NCBI GenBank assembly: GCA_018971385.1
Contig: JAGXAY010000012.1
Span: 1 to 36,874 of the forward strand
Direction: 5' to 3'
DNA from: Acidobacteriota bacterium
Lineage (GTDB): Bacteria > Actinomycetota > Acidimicrobiia > Acidimicrobiales > RAAP-2
DNA length: 36,874 nt
The notes beneath the pieces are model-generated. The model saw only the letters and a list, made by a program, of their open reading frames with translations. It had not been told where the DNA came from and did not search any database. The position numbers and the translations under genes are program-made. This document shows positions 29,861 to 36,874 of the stretch, piece after piece. How positions within the stretch are numbered: position 1 is the stretch's first letter; each line of letters begins with the position of its first letter.

Positions 29861-30163
29861 ATGGCCGGGCGATCCTTCCTGGAGTCACTCCGAGAGATGA
29901 AGACGTGTCACGAAATGGGGAAATGGCTCCAGAACTACCTGGACGGAGAGATTGACTCGGCAACGGCCGACCAAGTTCGCGACCACCTCGTGACGTGCGT
30001 GAAGTGCGGCATGGAGTTCGAGACCTACCGGCGAATTGTCGAGTCGCTCGACGAGCGTCCTAGCACGCCGGCCGTTATCAGCGACGACGTGGCGGTAGCG
30101 CGACTTCGCCGCTTCGCGGAGAACCTCACGATGGGTAATCCACTCGACGAAGACGAGCAGTGA
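29861..30163 (+). CDS. Zinc anti-sigma factor, RsrA-like
   Basis: A 100-residue soluble anti-sigma factor of the ZAS type. Cys16, His42, Cys46 and Cys49 (motif DHLVTCVKC) have the same spacing as Cys11, His37, Cys41 and Cys44 of Streptomyces RsrA. RsrA is the zinc thiol switch that releases sigma-R when oxidised to a disulfide. The His found four residues before the first Cys in RsrA is Glu12 here, while His17 directly follows Cys16, so the fourth zinc ligand may differ. No transmembrane segment. Start ATG 29861 with GGAAAGGAG upstream. The stop overlaps the GTG of the radical SAM gene. Confidence 0.9.
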   Translation: MAGRSFLESLREMKTCHEMGKWLQNYLDGEIDSATADQVRDHLVTCVKCGMEFETYRRIVESLDERPSTPAVISDDVAVARLRRFAENLTMGNPLDEDEQ

Positions 30164-31560
30164 CGATGTCTCGGTGGAGAAAAATCGGGGAGGTCACCCG
30201 TCCCGTCTCGAGGGAGATGGCTCGTGCGCTCGCTGATAGGTGGCGGGAGTTGCCGGAACACGTGAAGACTCCCGCTCAAGTGCTGGGGCGTTTCGGTCTC
30301 GGCTGTGAGGGAACTCACGGAGTGTTTCCCCGGTGCAACTTTTCGTGTACGCCCTGCTACCACTCCAGTGACGCCAACCGAGTAAGGGTGGATGGGGAAC
30401 ACACCGTTCGACACGTAGACGCCCAGATGGAGTTCTTGGCCCAGCGAGCTCCCCACGCTCACGCCCAACTCATTGGCGGGGAAGTGACTCTGCTCGATCC
30501 GGATGATCACGCTCGAACCCTCCAGTCGATGCGTCGGTGGGGACGAGAACCCATGAGCTTTTCTCACGGTGATTTCGACTACGAGTATCTCGAACGACTG
30601 ACTCACGACGCGCAGGGAAGACGACGACTGCGGCGGATCTCATTCGCCGTGCATCTCGACACCACGATGCGGGGACGACGAGGACTTCGTCGAACGGATG
30701 ACGAACGGGCTCTCACTCCCTACCGAGCCGCCGTCATGGCAAATTTTCGTCGTCTTCGTCGTGAAAAGAAGGTCTCCAGTTTTGTGGCCCACAATATGAC
30801 GGTGACGCCGGCCAACGTCGACCAGATTGTGGACGTCGTCCGGGAGTCTCAGGGCTTTGGATTTGGAATGTACTCTTTCCAGCCGGCGGCGTTCGTTGGC
30901 GATCGACGCCGTTGGCGCGAGGACTATTCAACTCTCGATGCCGACCGAATCTGGTCGAAGATTGAGGAGGGGGCCGGTTCGCCACTCCCCTACCGAGTCC
31001 TTCAAGTAGGGGATCTACGGTGCAATCGAACAGCGTGGGGTTTTTACGTGGGCGATCAATGGACGAGCTTCTTCGACGAGAATGATCCGCGAGACCTCGA
31101 GGCCCGAGATGCCTTGTTGCGCGATCTCGGAGGAGTTCACTTCTCGGCGCCTCCTTTCCTGCTCGTCCTTCGACTGTCCCGCGTTGTCCTGCGCCATCCG
31201 ACACTCATTCTGACCGCGGGGAGCTGGACTGTTCGAACGGTGCGCCGAGCGGGTGGATGGAAGAAACTACTTCGAGAGCGACCTCGCATCACGACGTTCG
31301 TGATGCACCGCTTTATGGACGCGGAAGAGGTCGGCCCGGCGTGGCGGGATCTACAAGACGGAACGTGGGCGGACGTTCCCGAGCGACGAGAGGTGCACGA
31401 ACGACTCCTCGCGTGCTCCTACCGGATGGCTCACCCCGAGACCGGGCAGCTCGTCCCCGCCTGCGTCCAACACGGACTGCTGGATCCCGAAGAAAACCGT
31501 CACCTGGCGAACGAACTTCCGTTACCCCGGCGTCGCGTGAAGGAGAGTCTCGAGAGGTGA
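30160..31560 (+). CDS. Radical SAM protein, possibly lipid-modifying
   Basis: A 466-residue radical SAM enzyme. The [4Fe-4S] motif is Cys59-x3-Cys63-x2-Cys66 in PRCNFSCTPCYH. HAQLIGGEVTLL carries the Gly-Gly-Glu SAM motif with Val in place of the usual Pro, and VTPANVDQIVDVVRES leads into MYSFQPAAF. That last arrangement (N-x2-QI ... QP) recalls MJ0619/Tes-type enzymes that act on lipid chains, but similarity by eye is limited. Extra cysteines occur late (DLRCNRTAWG, LLACSYRM, PACVQHG) and could bind an auxiliary cluster. GTG 30160 overlaps the anti-sigma stop; ATG 30166 is equally possible. Coupled downstream to the phosphatidyltransferase, so a membrane-lipid substrate is inferred. Confidence 0.82.
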   Translation: MTMSRWRKIGEVTRPVSREMARALADRWRELPEHVKTPAQVLGRFGLGCEGTHGVFPRCNFSCTPCYHSSDANRVRVDGEHTVRHVDAQMEFLAQRAPHAHAQLIGGEVTLLDPDDHARTLQSMRRWGREPMSFSHGDFDYEYLERLTHDAQGRRRLRRISFAVHLDTTMRGRRGLRRTDDERALTPYRAAVMANFRRLRREKKVSSFVAHNMTVTPANVDQIVDVVRESQGFGFGMYSFQPAAFVGDRRRWREDYSTLDADRIWSKIEEGAGSPLPYRVLQVGDLRCNRTAWGFYVGDQWTSFFDENDPRDLEARDALLRDLGGVHFSAPPFLLVLRLSRVVLRHPTLILTAGSWTVRTVRRAGGWKKLLRERPRITTFVMHRFMDAEEVGPAWRDLQDGTWADVPERREVHERLLACSYRMAHPETGQLVPACVQHGLLDPEENRHLANELPLPRRRVKESLER

Positions 31561-32177
31561 TTGATGCGCGGGCCCGGATCATGGTTGCTCCGGTGTTGGC
31601 TCGAGTGGCCGGTCGACTCGATCGTCGTGGTGTCTCTCCCGACGCGCTCACCCTGGCGGGTGTCGGAGCCGGACTTCTCAGCGTGGGAGCGATTCTGCTC
31701 CACTGGTGGTGGATTGCCCTCGGAGGGTGGTGGGCAAATCGTGTGCTCGACGGTCTCGATGGCGCACTCGCGCGCCGGCGCACCCCGAGTGAAATCGGGG
31801 GCTACCTCGACCTCGTCGCGGATTTTTTCATCTACGGTGCTCTCGTCGGATCACTGGGCTACGCCATCCCGAGTGCACGGGTCGCGAGCCTCTTTCTCCT
31901 CGTCGCGTACTACCTCTCGGGAACTGCCCTCCTCGCGGGGTCAGCGATCATTGCCCGTCGCGGTGCGCCAGACGAGGAGCGATCGCTCATCTTTCTCGGT
32001 GGACTCGCGGAGGGAACGGAGACCATCGTTGCCATGAGTCTCATCATGGTGCATCCCGGTTGGGCGGTGCCCGTAGAAGTGGGGTTCGGAGTCATGGTGA
32101 TGGTGACCTTCGTGCAACGCGTCGCGGGTGCGCTGTCGATTCTCCGGACGCGGGACGTGACGGGAGGTGAGCGATGA
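31557..32177 (+). CDS. CDP-alcohol phosphatidyltransferase family protein
   Basis: A 206-residue integral membrane enzyme with about five helices. The signature D-x2-D-G-x2-A-R ... G-x3-D-x3-D is present as VLDGLDGALARR (Asp65, Asp68, Gly69, Ala72, Arg73) followed by GGYLDLVADF (Asp85, Asp89). These residues bind the CDP-lipid and metal. It would transfer a phosphatidyl (or similar) group from a CDP-activated lipid to an alcohol acceptor such as inositol phosphate, glycerol phosphate or an unknown. An upstream open frame runs through the radical SAM gene. The GTG at 31557 overlaps its stop (GTGA) and gives the normal family length. The stop overlaps the methyltransferase start (ATGA). Confidence 0.9.
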   Translation: MIDARARIMVAPVLARVAGRLDRRGVSPDALTLAGVGAGLLSVGAILLHWWWIALGGWWANRVLDGLDGALARRRTPSEIGGYLDLVADFFIYGALVGSLGYAIPSARVASLFLLVAYYLSGTALLAGSAIIARRGAPDEERSLIFLGGLAEGTETIVAMSLIMVHPGWAVPVEVGFGVMVMVTFVQRVAGALSILRTRDVTGGER

Positions 32178-32944
32178 ACAGGGACGCGTGGGCGTCTTAC
32201 GTGAACGCGTTTCATCATCGATACCCCGGAATCACCCAGGACGTTCTTCGACTCGCCCGCAACCACGCCGGACTAACACCCTACGGGTGGATTGCGGCGG
32301 AGTTACCCCCGGTGGGCCTGGTGGTTGACCTGGCGTGTGGGGCGGGCCCTCTCGCGGAGTTGGTGGGGTCCTCTCGGTGGCTCGGACTCAACATCTCGGC
32401 GGCGGAGGTCGGACGAGCGAGAGATGAAGGGGTTCGTGGGGTCGTGCGAGCGGATGTGCGGGCGGTCCCGCTCGCGAGTGCGTCGGTGGACACCCTCGTC
32501 TGCTCGATGGCCCTCATGGTCGCTCCCGTCGCTGATGTCTTTCGGGAAAGTGCTCGCTTGCTTCGTCCCGGAGGGTGCCTCATCGCGACGACCCCCACGT
32601 GGCGAGGGCAAGGGTGGGCTGACCTCCGACGGACCTGGACGCTGTGGCGCGCGTGGGGGGACCGTCCCCAGTTCGCGAGCCGTTCACGGGAGAGTGCTCG
32701 ATGGGCGACGTACTACGGCATGGAGGTCGCCAGTGATCTCGTTGATCGATTCGATCTGCCTCTCGATCGAGACTCCGCGCAACTACTCGCGGACTCCCTC
32801 TACGCCCCCAGATCCACCGACGAATCTCGCCGGCGACTAGTCGACGGACTCCTAACGCTGCCGGACGGGAACTTCTCCCTCGTTCTACGTCGCCAACGTT
32901 GGGTGGTCGCACCGCTGCGGACCAGTCGGGGTCCTACGCCTTGA
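32174..32944 (+). CDS. Class I SAM-dependent methyltransferase
   Basis: A 256-residue soluble Rossmann-type methyltransferase (Methyltransf_11 style). Motif I is LVVDLACGAGPLAEL (49-63). GLNISAAEVGRAR follows, then VRADVRAVPLASASVDTLVCSMALM and the post-motif LLRPGGCLIATTPT. The C-terminal part has a helical lid and no membrane segment. The substrate is unknown. Coupling to the CDP-alcohol phosphatidyltransferase by ATGA overlap suggests it methylates the head group or the product of the radical SAM step. Last gene of the operon; its 3' end overlaps the convergent permease gene by 11 bases. Confidence 0.88.
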   Translation: MNRDAWASYVNAFHHRYPGITQDVLRLARNHAGLTPYGWIAAELPPVGLVVDLACGAGPLAELVGSSRWLGLNISAAEVGRARDEGVRGVVRADVRAVPLASASVDTLVCSMALMVAPVADVFRESARLLRPGGCLIATTPTWRGQGWADLRRTWTLWRAWGDRPQFASRSRESARWATYYGMEVASDLVDRFDLPLDRDSAQLLADSLYAPRSTDESRRRLVDGLLTLPDGNFSLVLRRQRWVVAPLRTSRGPTP

Positions 32945-34385
32945 GTGGCGGAGTCGAGGGGCGGTAGGTGAGCAGCACGGGGGAGTCGTGCAACCGCGCT
33001 GAGACGCCGGGAATCCGGCTGAGGGCCGCCCCGAAAGTAACGCTCAGGGCGGCGGTTGCGATAATCCAGGAGTAGGGGGCGGGGGGCCACGGATGGAACG
33101 TGTCGTAGACGACAACCCCGAGGACGAGAACCCCGAGAAGCAGTGCGAGGAGTGACCGGAGCGAACCTCGCTGGCGGACCACCCACACGGCCGCCGCGCC
33201 CACGGTGAGTAGGTACGCGAGAATGATGAGATAGGCACCGTACTCGACTATCAGAGTGAGGGCTCGTACTGCGGTGGGCTCTGTCGAGAAGGCGAGAAGG
33301 AGAGCGAGCGACGACGCGGCCGTCACGAGCAGGGCACCGTGGGGAGTGCCGTGACGAGGGTGCACGGCGGTGATGAAGCGCCGCAAGGGTCCCGGGGAGA
33401 AAACATCGCGACCGAGGGCGTAGATGAGTCGATTCGCGGCTACGACACAGGCGAGTTGTGCGCCAAAGGCACTGATGACGCCCGCGATGTTGACCGCCGT
33501 CCCCATGCCGGAACCCACGTAGGTCTGGCCCAAGTGAACAAATGGCGCCGGGTCGTTCGCGAGGCTCGCCGGTGACGCGTACGCGTTATCCGCAACCCAC
33601 GTAAAAAAGATGTAGACCAGTGCTGAACCCACGAGAGACGCCGCGATGGCCCGCGGAATCGATCGGTGCGGAGCGGTGGACTCCTCTCCGAGAACGGCGG
33701 CACCCTCGAAGCCACTGAAGGCGCCGAAGGCGTTGACGACACCAAGCCCGAGGGCGCCCCAGCTCACCCCCCGTGGTGAGAAGGGGTGGAGGGAGAGCGC
33801 GTGGTGGACTCCGCTCCTGCCGATCACCGCGACGGCGACGACGGCGAGGAGTACGACCGCGACAACCTCCACCACCAACATGACGGATGTGGCGTACTGG
33901 AGGGGTCGATAGGCCACGGCGATGGTCAGGACAAAACCGGCGAGGGCGAAGAATATCCACGGTAAGTGCACTCCGACCGAAGCCGCTAGGTTCTGGGCAA
34001 TGTCGGCACTCGAGGCGTAGACCGCACTCGCGAAGGAGATATAAACGAGGAGCAGCGTCCAAGCGGACACGAATCCGAATCGGGGACCTAGGGCAGCCGC
34101 GTTGAAGGCGTAGACCGAACCGGCGCTGTGCATTCGTCGGGAGAAGATGACGAAGGCGTACGCCACGAAAGACATGGCGACGAATCCCAGGAGATACGCG
34201 AGGGCGCCCGCGGGGCCGACCAGTGACGCGAGTACGGCGGGACCCACAATCACGCCAGCGACGGGGCCCTGAATCCCTACCGAAAGCGCCAGGGTTCGCC
34301 AGGTTTTGAGGTGATTTGCTCGTAAGGGATCGACCCCGGACACATTGCTAGGCATTGCGTGAAAGAACGCGCGGAAGCGGTGCAT
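32934..34385 (-). CDS. APC family amino-acid permease
   Basis: A 483-residue permease with about 12 hydrophobic segments. The first helix region (LALSVGIQGPVAGVIVGP) corresponds to the unwound helix 1 of the APC fold. NAFGAFSGFEGAAVLGEES in the sixth-helix region is the usual APC substrate-site pattern (G-F-E). It probably imports amino acids or amines by proton or sodium symport, or exchanges them; substrate unknown. ATG 34383-34385 with a weak GGGA upstream. The preceding gene in the same direction is the secreted protein gene, separated by 60 bases that contain a hairpin. Confidence 0.87.
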   Translation of the reverse strand: MHRFRAFFHAMPSNVSGVDPLRANHLKTWRTLALSVGIQGPVAGVIVGPAVLASLVGPAGALAYLLGFVAMSFVAYAFVIFSRRMHSAGSVYAFNAAALGPRFGFVSAWTLLLVYISFASAVYASSADIAQNLAASVGVHLPWIFFALAGFVLTIAVAYRPLQYATSVMLVVEVVAVVLLAVVAVAVIGRSGVHHALSLHPFSPRGVSWGALGLGVVNAFGAFSGFEGAAVLGEESTAPHRSIPRAIAASLVGSALVYIFFTWVADNAYASPASLANDPAPFVHLGQTYVGSGMGTAVNIAGVISAFGAQLACVVAANRLIYALGRDVFSPGPLRRFITAVHPRHGTPHGALLVTAASSLALLLAFSTEPTAVRALTLIVEYGAYLIILAYLLTVGAAAVWVVRQRGSLRSLLALLLGVLVLGVVVYDTFHPWPPAPYSWIIATAALSVTFGAALSRIPGVSARLHDSPVLLTYRPSTPPLKA

Positions 34386-34402
34386 TATTCCCGTTGTCTT
34401 TT

Positions 34403-34430
34403 CCGACGAACCTCCGTCACCGTTCGTTGG
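34403..34430 (-). terminator. Hairpin between secreted-protein and permease genes
   Basis: CCGACGAAC (34403-34411) pairs with GTTCGTTGG (34422-34430), nine pairs with one G-U, and a 10-base loop. It lies 16 bases after the stop of the secreted-protein gene in the leftward direction. No U-tract follows, so it is a possible terminator or mRNA end structure. Confidence 0.4.
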
Positions 34431-34445
34431 AGTCCACGGGGTGGT

Positions 34446-36200
34446 TCAGGGGAGAACCTCCATCCAGAACTGTTCGTTCGCGTGGTCGGGTGAGTTAGGA
34501 CTTGCCGCCTCCAAGTCCGTGGCGGGGAATGGCGTCCCCACGGGAAGCGTCTTACCGGCGTCGAGAAAACAACGGGTCATATCGATCGAAAAGCTCAGTT
34601 CGTTGGATGGCGCGTTCGTGGCGGCGTGATCATTCGACGAGTCAACCAGCATCCCGGCCCCCGGGGGCGGAGCCGAGGCCCCACTGCCCTGGAGTGTTTG
34701 GGGGTCAACCAGACTCAAGGTCGGACTCAGCGAGGACGTGACGTACGACCCGAGCGAGCACGAGCCGACACCGCCGAGATTGAGGACGTACCACAGATGT
34801 CCAATGTCCATCCACGGAGGTTCCCCCGCGCCCGCCACTCCGGCTCGTTGGGGTCGAAAGAAATGGAACGTGGCGATGACGTGACCAGTACTGGGATCGG
34901 GGTGAAGTATGAACGGCTGGGCCGCTGACCCGAGTGGATTAAGGGAGCCGTACGTGACCGAATTGGAGTACCCCGTGCTGTCACTCACCGTCGTAATCGC
35001 CGGAACCGTGACGAAGACGAACTGAATTGTGGTGGGTGTCTGTTGCCAGGTTGATCCCCCATCCGTCGAACTCGTCACCGTAATAACGTCGCCCGAGCCC
35101 ACCTCTGATGAGGGGGCGACGGGATTGAGGGAAAACTCTTGCAATCCCCCCGTGGTGGTTCCCAGTAATCCAGCGGGTGCGCTGGGCCCAATAATTTCGC
35201 CGAAAAGATTGGACATGTTGAGAGCCGTACCGGGAAAGGGGGTGGTGGAAAACGTGCCACCCAGTCCCGCCTGTCCGTTTTCTAGAACGGCTTGTCCCGA
35301 TCCACCGTCGGAACAAAAGGACAAGCCGTAACAGTTGAGGTCAACACGAAGTGCGGGAGTGATGGAGCTCACCGAGGGGAGCCCCAACAGTTTGATGTTG
35401 AGAGAAGATTCGAGGGTTTGATCGATGGACGCGGTCGTCACTCCATGTACGTCGGCGTTCACCGCGTGGTCCACGTAGAGGAAGAGTTGGGACATCCACG
35501 GTGACACGGTGGATGTGGTTGACACCGTATGCGAGGTCACACGACTGGTGGATTGGGGTTGCAGGGCCGCTAAGACCTTGTTGCCGCTGGGGGCGATGTT
35601 GAACAGTGCCGCGACGCCGCTGCAGTCCGGATCTCCTCCGAGCCCCCGGGACGAGGGGCAGGGGTGACCACGCTTGGCCACGGCGGCGAGCAGGGCGGTC
35701 AACGACGTCAGTCCAAGATTTTTTCCATTGCCAGCGGGACGAAGAGTGGCGCCCTTACCGGCCGAAAAGGCCCACCGATTAGCGACGAGACCTCGAGTCG
35801 TTGAAGTGGTGGCAAAGCCGTACGTCGAATGCATTGTGACGGCGCCTAAGTTCAGCGGGCCGGAGAATCCCGTATGAAAGACCGTGTAACGAGCCATGGT
35901 GAAGGGCGTCGCCGCAACGACTTCGCCCCCGTATCGCCCCTTCGGAGTAATGAAGTGCAACGTCCAGGTGGGTCCCGGCTGGGCGAGAGAGAACATCACG
36001 TCGCCTGAGTACCGGATGGTTTCTTGGCTCGTTCGGCCACTGCCGATGGCGAGCGCCACGACGGTCCACCCTCTCAGATTGTGAACCCTTCCAGTGATAC
36101 GCGAAGCCGCAATCGCTGACGAATGTGTTGACGGCACTACTAACCCGAGAGATCCGATGGCGACACCGAGTGCGACGATGCGAAGACCGTGACGATGCAT
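34446..36200 (-). CDS. Large secreted protein, unknown function
   Basis: A 584-residue exported protein that I do not recognise. Residues 1-31 (MHRHGLRIVALGVAIGSLGL, then VVPSTHSSAIA) form a signal peptide. The mature part is rich in Ser, Thr, Gly and Ala, looks largely beta-structured, and has six cysteines that could form disulfides (PCPSS/PDCSG, NCYGLSFC, SCSLG, TRCF). No sortase signal, lipobox or C-terminal anchor is present. A surface or matrix protein is plausible, but no enzymatic motif is visible. ATG 36198-36200 is chosen because GGAGG lies seven bases upstream; an in-frame start further upstream would hide the signal peptide. A 14-base palindrome lies 60 bases upstream. Confidence 0.8.
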   Translation of the reverse strand: MHRHGLRIVALGVAIGSLGLVVPSTHSSAIAASRITGRVHNLRGWTVVALAIGSGRTSQETIRYSGDVMFSLAQPGPTWTLHFITPKGRYGGEVVAATPFTMARYTVFHTGFSGPLNLGAVTMHSTYGFATTSTTRGLVANRWAFSAGKGATLRPAGNGKNLGLTSLTALLAAVAKRGHPCPSSRGLGGDPDCSGVAALFNIAPSGNKVLAALQPQSTSRVTSHTVSTTSTVSPWMSQLFLYVDHAVNADVHGVTTASIDQTLESSLNIKLLGLPSVSSITPALRVDLNCYGLSFCSDGGSGQAVLENGQAGLGGTFSTTPFPGTALNMSNLFGEIIGPSAPAGLLGTTTGGLQEFSLNPVAPSSEVGSGDVITVTSSTDGGSTWQQTPTTIQFVFVTVPAITTVSDSTGYSNSVTYGSLNPLGSAAQPFILHPDPSTGHVIATFHFFRPQRAGVAGAGEPPWMDIGHLWYVLNLGGVGSCSLGSYVTSSLSPTLSLVDPQTLQGSGASAPPPGAGMLVDSSNDHAATNAPSNELSFSIDMTRCFLDAGKTLPVGTPFPATDLEAASPNSPDHANEQFWMEVLP

Positions 36201-36259
36201 TACAACCTCCGTCCCCCGAAGACGAAGTAGGTGTACCACTCGTGTGCGATGGTCCACTC

Positions 36260-36273
36260 GGGACTTAAGTCCC
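36260..36273. promoter_or_regulatory. 14-base palindrome upstream of the secreted-protein gene
   Basis: GGGACTTAAGTCCC is an exact palindrome 60 bases before the start codon of the secreted-protein gene. Its position and symmetry suit an operator for a dimeric regulator. It shares the half-site GGGACT/AGTCCC with the arms of the hairpin at 27833-27875, though the spacing differs. Confidence 0.45.
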
Positions 36274-36874
36274 TAATGTGGCGTCAAGGATCAGCCGTTT
36301 CAGTATCGCGCATCAGGCGGCGTTTCTGAGCAACAGATCAACTGAGTGACATCCCCTCACGTGGTGTAATTTTCCTCGTCCTTCGTGAAGTCGGGCCATC
36401 GGAGTAGTTTTGATGTGTCCCTGCTCGACACGAGGGGAATACTCTGATGATTCATCTGCATCAGAGACCTTTCGATGTACACCACCCCAGGGAACGTTAA
36501 CCGCCCTCTCGGTAGGGGGTATCCATCTCACACCAAGTTCCGAACTGGGCCGGGTGCGTTCCTGATCGGATCAGTGCGGTGGTAGTCACATGGGCACCCC
36601 GCAAGGACAAAGAGTGACTAACCAACGAGCTAGGAGACCCTGTGTTTGTCACCGCATAAAGCGGCGCTCCAGGGGAGCCTTTTCGCATTCCAGAAGCAGA
36701 GGGTCCACGCGATATTGGGCGGTCTAGAACTTCTACCGCTCGGCGTCTGGTGGAGTTTTGAGTTGATTTAGGTCGGAAATTGGCCGGAACTGGCAATGTA
36801 GTCTGCGCCAATGGCGCCGTCGGTGGGGAAATCAGGCTTGATGGGCAGCCTTACCGAAGCTGTGACAGGGGCGC
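36274..36874. other. Gene-free region rich in inverted repeats
   Basis: About 600 bases with no convincing gene. Open frames here lack a start with a ribosome-binding site and show no known motif. Base composition is less GC-rich than the neighbours. Several short dyads are visible: CTCTGATG/CATCAGAG (36442-36466), CTGATC-G-GATCAG (36562-36574), TAGTCAC/GTGACTA (36583-36589 with 36614-36620), GCTCC/GGAGC (36666-36678), and GCGGT/ACCGC (36719-36739). A plus-strand reading frame from ATG 36811 runs off the window edge with 21 codons and could begin a gene, but has no good Shine-Dalgarno sequence. The stretch may be a structured RNA, a mobile-element end or a long regulatory region. Confidence 0.5.

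Noticed and set aside
31257-31556. Longer CDP-alcohol phosphatidyltransferase start
   Set aside because: The upstream frame is Arg/Thr-rich shadow of the radical SAM gene. The GTG overlapping its stop gives the usual family length.
36313-36811. Two minus-strand open frames of 72 and 104 codons
   Set aside because: Their translations have no recognisable domain, no ribosome-binding site and shadow-like composition, and they run through several inverted repeats.

Overview
The window reads as a chromosomal segment of a high-GC Gram-positive bacterium (Actinomycetota, possibly Acidimicrobiia). The pointers are high GC, frequent GTG starts, dense ATGA/GTGA translational coupling, and a sigma-R/RsrA-like regulatory pair with matching GGAAT-N18-GTT promoters. 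The phylum is inferred from gene content and style; no rRNA or tRNA gene is visible.

Layout. 1-5.4 kb: the end of an unidentified gene, then a leftward BMP-family nucleoside-type ABC importer (binding protein, ATPase, two permeases) with a hairpin between the binding-protein and ATPase genes. 5.5-8.7 kb: a DHA2-type MFS exporter and the ribosome-associated ABC-F protein EttA. 8.8-11.6 kb: tryptophan 2,3-dioxygenase and kynureninase, convergent with formyl-THF deformylase. 11.7-13.7 kb: inorganic pyrophosphatase followed by three small coupled genes of unknown function. 13.6-17.1 kb: a leftward extracytosolic flavin electron-transfer set (DUF1003 protein, haem/FAD membrane reductase, secreted FMN-binding protein on a Lys/Thr-rich stalk, ApbE flavinyltransferase). 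17.2-22.7 kb: a DUF2236 oxygenase-like protein and a divergent lipid-modification locus (SRPBCC and SDR to the left; FAD oxidoreductase, DUF1365 and cyclopropane-fatty-acid synthase to the right). 22.7-26.4 kb: a large GT-C/YfhO-like membrane protein, a pirin and a short cation transporter. 26.5-32.9 kb: a thiol-redox region with thioredoxin diverging from a methionine-rich membrane protein. Downstream of the latter is a tightly coupled operon of FAD disulfide-oxidoreductase-like protein, ECF sigma factor, zinc anti-sigma factor, radical SAM protein, CDP-alcohol phosphatidyltransferase and methyltransferase. 32.9-36.2 kb: an APC amino-acid permease and a large secreted protein. 36.2-36.9 kb: a gene-free stretch rich in inverted repeats.

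The most striking observation is in the trxA/Met-rich intergenic region. A palindrome ATTCCGGAAT supplies the -35 elements of two back-to-back promoters. Each matches GGAAT-N18-GTT exactly, and each continues as GTTGGG. This is the consensus of sigma-R/SigH disulfide-stress sigma factors. About 2.3 kb away lies an ECF sigma gene with a small soluble anti-sigma partner whose C16/H42/C46/C49 spacing equals that of RsrA C11/H37/C41/C44. The same operon encodes a radical SAM enzyme, a CDP-alcohol phosphatidyltransferase and a methyltransferase. This suggests a thiol-stress sigma factor tied to an undescribed membrane-lipid modification pathway. The regulatory part rests on visible sequence; the lipid role is inference from gene families and coupling.
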